Shown piece by piece: positions 6,363-11,163 of a stretch of DNA of 11,163 bases. The stretch covers positions 1 to 11,163 of the forward strand of contig JAQGKN010000254.1 in the NCBI GenBank assembly GCA_028290085.1, read 5' to 3'. The translations under genes and the position numbers were made by a program. Source of the DNA: Hyphomicrobiales bacterium (GTDB taxonomy: Bacteria; Pseudomonadota; Alphaproteobacteria; Rhizobiales; Beijerinckiaceae). A model generated the notes under the pieces. The model was not told the DNA's origin, searched no databases, and saw nothing but the letters and a program-made list of their open reading frames with translations. The number at the start of each line of letters is the position of its first letter. Within the stretch, counting starts at the first letter, position 1.

Positions 6363-7184
6363 ATGACGACTTCTCCTCCCAAGCGCATTCGTGTCGCCAT
6401 CGCTGGCCTCGGCGCCGTCGGCATGAAGCTCGTCAGTTCGCTCGACGCCGGCATCGACGGCCTTGAACTGGCGGCCGTCTCGGCGCGCGACATTCCTGCC
6501 GCTAAGGCGCGGCTGGCGGATTTGCGCAAGCCCGTTCCCGTCGTCGCCATTGAGGAACTGGAGCCGCTCGCCGATCTCGTCGTGGAATGCGCACCGGCAG
6601 CCCTGCTCTCTTCCATCGCGCGGCCATTTCTGGAGAAGGGCAAGACGGTTGTCGTGCTCAGCGCGGGCGCTCTGCTGACGCAAATGGATCTCGTCGATCT
6701 CGCGCGTGCCCACGGCGGCCAGATCATGGTGCCCACAGGCGCGCTTATCGGGCTCGATGCGGTCACCGCCGCCGCGCAGGGCGAAATCACCTCCGTGCGC
6801 ATGACCACGCGCAAGCCGGTGAAAGGGCTGCTCGGCGCGCCCTATCTGGTCGAGAACAACATTGCCATCGAGGACATCAAGGAGCCCCTGCGCATCTTCT
6901 CGGGGACGCCGCGCGAGGCGGCGGTGGGCTTTCCGGCCAACCTCAATGTCGCAGTCGCTCTCGGACTCGCCGGCATCGGCGTCGATCGCACGACGCTGGA
7001 TATCTGGGCCGACCCTTCACTCGACAGAAATACGCATAGTATCGAAGTGATCTCGGATTCGGCGAGCTTCACCATGTCGATTGCCAATATTCCCAGCGAA
7101 AATCCGAAGACGGGGCGTATCACTGCCCTCTCGGTTCTCGCATTATTGAAGAAACTCGGCGCGCCTTTGCGTGTCGGCACTTGA
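6363..7184 (+). CDS. Aspartate-dehydrogenase-family NAD(P)-dependent oxidoreductase
   Basis: A 273-residue soluble protein of the L-aspartate dehydrogenase (NadX/TM1643, DUF108) family. The Rossmann fold opens with [10 protein letters not shown] (11-20). Family landmarks follow: [11 protein letters not shown] (123-133), TTRKP (148-152), [15 protein letters not shown] (190-204) with N193, DRNTHSIEV (221-229) with H225 at the expected catalytic position, and [20 protein letters not shown] near the end. True members interconvert L-aspartate and iminosuccinate/oxaloacetate. No nadA or nadC is nearby, so a role in NAD synthesis is unlikely, and it may act on another amino or imino acid in the operon's pathway. 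The start at 6363 follows AGGA with seven-base spacing and is preferred to an upstream TTG at 6318 that lacks a ribosome site. It is the first gene of the operon, 16 bases before the next. Confidence 0.8.
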   Translation: MTTSPPKRIRVAIAGLGAVGMKLVSSLDAGIDGLELAAVSARDIPAAKARLADLRKPVPVVAIEELEPLADLVVECAPAALLSSIARPFLEKGKTVVVLSAGALLTQMDLVDLARAHGGQIMVPTGALIGLDAVTAAAQGEITSVRMTTRKPVKGLLGAPYLVENNIAIEDIKEPLRIFSGTPREAAVGFPANLNVAVALGLAGIGVDRTTLDIWADPSLDRNTHSIEVISDSASFTMSIANIPSENPKTGRITALSVLALLKKLGAPLRVGT

Positions 7185-7200
7185 ACACCAGGAGCGACAG

Positions 7201-7986
7201 ATGGATCTCGGCATAGCTGGCAAGGTCGCGCTCGTGCTGGGCGCGGGCGGTGGATTGGGCGGCGCCATTGCGCGCACGCTCGCAGGCGAGGGCGTGCATA
7301 TCGCCGTGGCGGATATCGATGCGGCGGCTTTGTCCAGATCGGTCGCGCCTGCGAAAGCGAGTGGCGTGAAGATGCTGGAGATCCAGTGGGATCTCTCCCA
7401 GCTCGATGTGATCGAGGCCAATTTCGCGCGTATCGAGGCTGAGCTCGGTACCGTCGATATTCTCATCAACAACACCGGCGGTCCGCCGCCGAGCACTGCC
7501 GCCAATGTCGCCGTTGAGCAGTGGGAAAAGCAATTCCAGAGCATGGTGCTCTCTGTCATCAAGATCACCGACCGCGCGCTTCCCGCGATGCGCGCGAAGA
7601 AATGGGGCCGCATCGTCACGAGCACGTCGTCGGGCGTGATCGCGCCCATCCCCAATCTCGGCGTCTCCAACGCGTTGCGCTCCACTCTTGTGGGATGGTC
7701 GAAGACGCTCGCCCGCGAGGTCGCACCCGACGGCATCACGGCCAATGTCGTGCTTCCGGGCCGCGTCGCGACACCGCGCATCCAGCAACTCGACGAGGCC
7801 AAAGGAGCGCGTGAAAAGCTCAGTCTCGATCAGGTGGTGGCGCAAAGCGTCGGCTCGATTCCGGTTGGGCGCTACGGCACGCCGGAAGAATATGCAGATG
7901 TCGTGACCTTCCTCGCCAGCGCGCGCGCCTCCTATGTCACCGGCTCGATCCTGCGGATCGACGGCGGCTATATCGCCAGCATTTAA
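7201..7986 (+). CDS. Short-chain dehydrogenase with altered active site
   Basis: A 261-residue SDR of classical length. The cofactor loop GAGGGLG is at 14-20, followed by the VADID acidic end of strand two (36-40), NNTGG at 90-94 and a C-terminal [13 protein letters not shown]. The active-site Ser region is STSSG (141-145). Where the family has Tyr-x3-Lys, 13 residues after the Ser, this protein reads VSNALRS, putting S156 and R160 in the Tyr and Lys positions. I recall other SDR-like proteins with a SN-x2-R pattern here, so this may be a real subgroup rather than a defect. The reaction is unknown and may not be a normal alcohol oxidation. The start at 7201 follows AGGAG at 7190-7194; an in-frame GTG at 7171 overlaps the previous gene and lacks a ribosome site. 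Gaps of 16 and 11 bases to its neighbours show co-transcription. Confidence 0.9.
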   Translation: MDLGIAGKVALVLGAGGGLGGAIARTLAGEGVHIAVADIDAAALSRSVAPAKASGVKMLEIQWDLSQLDVIEANFARIEAELGTVDILINNTGGPPPSTAANVAVEQWEKQFQSMVLSVIKITDRALPAMRAKKWGRIVTSTSSGVIAPIPNLGVSNALRSTLVGWSKTLAREVAPDGITANVVLPGRVATPRIQQLDEAKGAREKLSLDQVVAQSVGSIPVGRYGTPEEYADVVTFLASARASYVTGSILRIDGGYIASI

Positions 7987-7997
7987 GGGCCTTTCTC

Positions 7998-8672
7998 ATG
8001 CAGCCGACAGAACGCCAGGACATTCGCAGCCGGTTCATGAAGGTCGACACGTCGAATGTCGCCGACGTGCTCGACGAGATGGGCTTTCCCAACCAGGGGC
8101 TCGCGGCGGAATTCTCGCCCTTCCCGCAGGATGGCGGACAGATCGCGGGTTTCGCCTATACGATCCGTGGCCAGATGACGCCCTATCCGCTCGGCGGCGA
8201 CGCCGAAAAGATGCGCGCCTGCCAGGGGATCAGCGCGGATGAGATTTCCGTCTGGAGCGGCGATGGCGAGGGCATCTGCTATTTCGGCGAGCTGATCGCC
8301 ATCGGCATGAAAGAGCGCGGCGCTGTCGGCGCGCTGGTCGATGGCGGCATTCGCGACGTGCGCTGGCTCGGCCATCACAAGATCCCGGTCTTCGCCCGCT
8401 ATCGCACGCCGGTGCAGTCCATCGGACGGTGGAAGGTGAATGCCTGGCAGATCCCCGTGGAAATCCGCGGCGCCACGACGAAATTCGTGACGGTGACGCC
8501 GGGCGACTTCGTCCTGGGCGACGAGGACGGCGTGATCGTCATTCCTGCAGCGATCATCGAGGCGGTGCTTGTCCGCGCCGAGGAGTTGACGGCGAAGGAA
8601 GTGCAGATTCGCGCCGAATTGCTTAACGGCCTGTCTCTTGCAGATGCCCTCAAGACGTTTGGCCACGTCTGA
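7998..8672 (+). CDS. RraA/HMG-aldolase-fold protein, likely oxo-acid aldolase
   Basis: A 224-residue protein of the RraA-like family, which includes class II pyruvate aldolases such as 4-hydroxy-4-methyl-2-oxoglutarate aldolase and also RraA, which binds RNase E. The core is intact: TSNVADVLDEMG (18-29), GELIAIGMKERGAVGALVDGG (97-117), IRD (118-120, with R119 and D120 at the substrate/metal positions) and GDEDGVIVIP (174-183). In catabolic operons these proteins usually cleave a 4-hydroxy-2-oxo acid to pyruvate plus another acid, with a divalent metal. The operon setting favours this over RNase control. The family also holds decarboxylases, and the substrate cannot be read here. AAGGG at 7985-7989 overlaps the previous stop and sits eight bases from the ATG. 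The next gene is 19 bases on. Confidence 0.88.
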   Translation: MQPTERQDIRSRFMKVDTSNVADVLDEMGFPNQGLAAEFSPFPQDGGQIAGFAYTIRGQMTPYPLGGDAEKMRACQGISADEISVWSGDGEGICYFGELIAIGMKERGAVGALVDGGIRDVRWLGHHKIPVFARYRTPVQSIGRWKVNAWQIPVEIRGATTKFVTVTPGDFVLGDEDGVIVIPAAIIEAVLVRAEELTAKEVQIRAELLNGLSLADALKTFGHV

Positions 8673-8691
8673 CCCGTTGAGGAGAGGTCCC

Positions 8692-9525
8692 ATGGCGGCT
8701 GACTTCACCATCGAGGACGTGACCTACCATAGCCCCGGCGGCATGACTTTGCTGGCGCGGCTCTACCGCCCTGTCACGCCGGGGCCCCACCCTGCCGTCA
8801 TTGACGTGCATGGCGGGCGCTGGTGTTCGGAAACGCGGCTGACCAACGCCTGCATCGACGAGGCCGTCGCGGCTTCCGGCGTCGTGGTGATGGCGCTCGA
8901 TTTTCGCATGCCGCCACTCGTGCAATATCCGGTGCCTGTCGCCGACATCAATCTGGCGATCCGTTGGCTGCGCGCGCATGCGGCCGAATATGAAATCCGG
9001 CCTGACTGGATCGGCGGGATCGGCACGTCGAGCGGCGGCCACCAGCTTGCACTGAACGGGCTCAATCCCGATGCCCCCGCCTACCGGCAGGATCATCCGG
9101 CCGAAATGAGTGGCGTCAGCGCCGATCTCGCCTTCATGGTGCTGTGCTGGCCCGTGTCGGATCCACCCGCGCGCTATGCCTATGCCATCGAGCGCAAGAT
9201 GGACATTCACGTCCAGAGCCACAACGCCTATTGGCCCGACGAGGCCACCATGTCCCTGGGTAGTCCGCAGCGCATTGTAACCGAAGGCGAGGCGGCCACC
9301 CTGCCACCAACACTGCTGATTCAGGGCGATGCCGACGTGATTCTGGCACCGGGCATGTCGGATCGGTTCGCGGCGGCCTTTCGCACCGCGGGCGGCGACC
9401 TGGAGTTTCATACGTTCCCGGGCGAGGCGCACACGTTCATCACCAAGAACCCGAGTTCGGCGGCTTCGCGCGACGCGCTGGAACATATCGTCACCTTCAT
9501 TCACCGCCGCACCGACGCGGCCTAG
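8692..9525 (+). CDS. Alpha/beta hydrolase, carboxylesterase-like
   Basis: A 277-residue cytoplasmic alpha/beta hydrolase in the style of hormone-sensitive-lipase/BD-FAE esterases. The oxyanion motif HGGRW is at 40-44 and the nucleophile elbow GTSSGG at 111-116, with S113 as nucleophile. The remaining triad members are probably D213 (QGDADVI) and H247 (GEAHTF). There is no signal peptide, so it should act inside the cell on an ester, lactone, amide or enol-lactone made or imported by the pathway. A stretch of about 60 residues (123-182, including HPAEMSGVSADLAF) forms the likely cap region. The start at 8692 is fixed by GAGGAGAGG (8679-8687); an earlier in-frame ATG at 8638 overlaps the preceding gene and has no ribosome site. 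It is fourth in the operon. The fold is sure; the substrate is not. Confidence 0.9.
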   Translation: MAADFTIEDVTYHSPGGMTLLARLYRPVTPGPHPAVIDVHGGRWCSETRLTNACIDEAVAASGVVVMALDFRMPPLVQYPVPVADINLAIRWLRAHAAEYEIRPDWIGGIGTSSGGHQLALNGLNPDAPAYRQDHPAEMSGVSADLAFMVLCWPVSDPPARYAYAIERKMDIHVQSHNAYWPDEATMSLGSPQRIVTEGEAATLPPTLLIQGDADVILAPGMSDRFAAAFRTAGGDLEFHTFPGEAHTFITKNPSSAASRDALEHIVTFIHRRTDAA

Positions 9526-9538
9526 CGAGCGGATCTTC

Positions 9539-10510
9539 ATGGCCGATCTACCCCTCTCCCTCGCCTGCTGGACCTATGACCGGACGCGGGCGCTCATCGA
9601 CGGCAGCATCAAGCCGGACGGCATAGATCTCGATGTGAAGGTGATGCGGCCACGCGTCGCCTTCGAGCGGATGCTGGCGACCGGAGAGTTCGATGTTTCC
9701 GAGATGTCGCTGGCCAATTTCGTCGCGCTGAAGGGCCACGACCGCTGCCCGCTGGTCGCTATCCCGGTGATGCTCTCCAAGATGTTCCGGCACGATTGCA
9801 TCTACGTGCGCGAAGGGTCCGGGATTGCGACGCCCCGCGACCTCCGCGGCAAGCGTGTCGGCACGATGCGCTATGCCTCGACCGCACTCGTTTTCGCGCG
9901 CGGTCAGCTGCAGGACGAATACGGCATCCATGCCCGTGATCTCGATTGGTTCATCGGCGGCATCAACGTGCCGATGCGCAGCACCCGGCCTGACAATGCA
10001 GCCGCTGACACGTGCGTCACACTGCTGAGCGAGAGCCAGACTTTGGATGCCATGCTGAGGGACGGCAAGGTCGATGCGCTCATGACGCAGGACCTGCCGG
10101 AGAGTTTCGTGCGCGGCGAGCCGTGGATCACCCGGCTTTTTTCGGATTCGAAGGCCGCCGAGATAGATTATTTCACCCGCACGAAGATCTTTCCGGTCAT
10201 GCATATCGTCGTGATGCGCGAGGATGTGCACCGCGCAAACCCTTGGGTCGCGAAGGCGCTCTACACGGCCTTTTCACGCGCCAAGGATGCGGCCCTGCAC
10301 GGGCTCTACGACACTGACGCGCTGCATCTCTCGCTACCGTTCCTGATCCAGGCGGTGGAGGAATCGGTGCGCACTTTCGGCCCGGATTTCTTCTCCTACG
10401 GCCTCGATGCCAACCGCCCGGCGATCGACGCTATATGCCGCTACGTGTTCGAGCAGGGTCTGTCGAAACGCCTGGTATCGCCCCATGAGCTCTTCGCAGC
10501 CATAGACTGA
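9539..10510 (+). CDS. Pht5-like protein, 4,5-dihydroxyphthalate decarboxylase family
   Basis: A 323-residue protein with the two-lobed binding-protein fold. It opens with LPLSLACWTYDRTRALIDG and continues FERMLATGEFDVSEMSLANF (42-61), AIPVMLSKMFRHDCIYV (74-90), DLRGKRVG (101-108) and WFIGGINVP (137-145). These are the landmarks of the Pht5 family, whose founding member removes a carboxyl group from 4,5-dihydroxyphthalate. Databases often label relatives as ABC transporter substrate-binding proteins. Here there is no signal peptide, lipobox or transporter gene, and the gene is the last of five enzyme genes, so a cytoplasmic decarboxylase, hydrolase or ligand-binding role is more likely than uptake. 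The stop of the preceding gene is 13 bases away. The ribosome site is weak (GCGGA). The 79 bases after it show no clear terminator. Confidence 0.8.
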   Translation: MADLPLSLACWTYDRTRALIDGSIKPDGIDLDVKVMRPRVAFERMLATGEFDVSEMSLANFVALKGHDRCPLVAIPVMLSKMFRHDCIYVREGSGIATPRDLRGKRVGTMRYASTALVFARGQLQDEYGIHARDLDWFIGGINVPMRSTRPDNAAADTCVTLLSESQTLDAMLRDGKVDALMTQDLPESFVRGEPWITRLFSDSKAAEIDYFTRTKIFPVMHIVVMREDVHRANPWVAKALYTAFSRAKDAALHGLYDTDALHLSLPFLIQAVEESVRTFGPDFFSYGLDANRPAIDAICRYVFEQGLSKRLVSPHELFAAID

Positions 10511-10589
10511 GTCGCGCCGCGGCCCGATTTTCGCTTGTAGTGTGATGCTGGGTTTCACGCCCGGTTCAGGGCACATCGGAGGCTTTCAA

Positions 10590-11163
10590 ATGGCGCAGCT
10601 GATGCTTGCGGACGCACCGACCCGCGATTTCGACCTATTGAAGAGCCTGGACATCTTCATGGGTGTCGCCGACACCGGCAGCATGACGGCCGCCGCTGTG
10701 CGACTGCACATCACGCAATCGGCGATCTCACAGCAGATCAAGCTGCTCGAAACCGAATTCGGCACGCCCTTGTTCTACCGCGATGTGCGGCCCCTGCGGC
10801 TCACGCCTGCGGGGCTGACTCTGAAAAACCGGGCGGGCGCCCTGCTGCTGGAGGCGCGGCAAATGCGCTCCGAAGTGCGGCAGGCGGCGGCGGGAAACCT
10901 GCCGCATCTGCGGATCGCGATGCTGTCGACCTTCGCCAAACATCTTGTGCCGGCCATTCTGCGCGCCGTGCAGAACAAAGCTCTGTCCGCCGACAATGTC
11001 ACGATCACGCGCGGCATGACCATCAATCATGCCCTGGACCTCGCCAATCGCGACATCGACATCGCCTTCACCTCCGACGCTTTCGACGAGACGCCCGGCT
11101 TCCAGCATCTCGAACTGTTGCGCGAATCCTACCTGTTGGTGACGCCCCGCGGCTTCGCTCGGG
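10590..11163 (+). CDS. LysR-family regulator, 3' end cut by the window
   Basis: The first 191 codons of a second LysR regulator; the reading frame is open to the last base. The DNA-binding domain lies at about 14-75: FDLLKSLDIFMGVADTGSMT, then AAAVRLHITQSAISQQIKLLE with the recognition helix, then LRLTPAGLTL. The effector domain begins at HLRIAMLSTFAKHLVPAIL (107-125), and DLANRDIDIAF (150-160) is the usual strand-helix of the first lobe. The start is fixed by GGAGG (10578-10582), seven bases before the ATG. It follows the enzyme operon on the same strand after 79 bases in which I see no definite promoter or terminator, so it may be co-transcribed or independent. It differs clearly from the LysR at 5283-6251, so the two are not a recent duplication. 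Its targets may lie in the operon upstream or beyond the window. Confidence 0.94.
   Translation, partial: MAQLMLADAPTRDFDLLKSLDIFMGVADTGSMTAAAVRLHITQSAISQQIKLLETEFGTPLFYRDVRPLRLTPAGLTLKNRAGALLLEARQMRSEVRQAAAGNLPHLRIAMLSTFAKHLVPAILRAVQNKALSADNVTITRGMTINHALDLANRDIDIAFTSDAFDETPGFQHLELLRESYLLVTPRGFAR

Noticed and set aside
9548..10231. Minus-strand reading frame across the Pht5-like gene
   Set aside because: Shadow frame rich in His, Arg and Ala with no ribosome site; the plus strand has clear family motifs.
1..11163. Mobile element, CRISPR array, tRNA or integration-site signals
   Set aside because: I looked for transposase or integrase motifs, regularly spaced repeats, cloverleaf sequences and long terminal repeats and found none; only short palindromes are present.

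Overview
The window looks like chromosome from a GC-rich alphaproteobacterium, most likely in the Hyphomicrobiales (Rhizobiales). The main signs are an Omp25/Omp31-type small beta-barrel protein with the signal MFKKIAIGAAMCLLPVVASA, the tail of an HdeA-like periplasmic protein, a SoxC-type sulfite dehydrogenase with c-type cytochromes, and an orphan TctC-family binding protein beside a GcvA-like LysR regulator. I see no RNA genes, insertion sequences, phage genes, CRISPR array or tRNA-type integration boundary. No stretch longer than about 200 bases lacks a gene.

Layout. (1) Bases 1-157 hold the end of an HdeA/HdeB-like gene, followed by a nested hairpin. (2) Bases 277-3109 hold a three-gene plus-strand respiratory cassette: a diheme cytochrome c, a Tat-exported SoxC-like molybdenum sulfite dehydrogenase, and a monoheme cytochrome c resembling the N-terminal heme domain of SoxD. 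The last two overlap. A strong hairpin at 3125-3157 closes the cassette and also serves the convergent gene. (3) A minus-strand outer-membrane beta-barrel gene (3191-3901) has an 8-bp-arm palindrome in its upstream region. (4) A minus-strand TctC/BUG substrate-binding protein (4072-5091) and the LysR regulator upstream of it (5283-6251) follow. (5) Divergent from that LysR is a tight plus-strand operon (6363-10510) of five enzyme-like genes: an aspartate-dehydrogenase-fold oxidoreductase, an SDR, an RraA/HMG-aldolase-fold protein, an alpha/beta hydrolase and a Pht5 (4,5-dihydroxyphthalate decarboxylase)-like protein. (6) A second LysR gene starts at 10590 and runs off the window.

How the parts may work together. 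In the first block, the SoxC-like enzyme would oxidise a sulfur(IV) or protein-bound sulfane compound in the periplasm and pass electrons to the two cytochromes. No soxXYZAB genes are visible. The second block looks like a regulated catabolic unit for a carboxylated organic compound. TctC would capture the substrate, the hydrolase would open an ester, amide or lactone, the two dehydrogenases would act on intermediates, the Pht5-like protein might decarboxylate, and the RraA-like protein might cleave an oxo-acid to pyruvate or oxaloacetate. The substrate cannot be read from sequence, and I do not recognise the gene combination as a named pathway. It is the best candidate here for something undescribed. 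Two details stand out: the SDR carries Ser and Arg where the family has its catalytic Tyr and Lys, and similar regulatory sequence (TGTCTAAT inside or beside palindromes) lies upstream of both the tctC gene and the lysR/enzyme-operon divergent promoter region.
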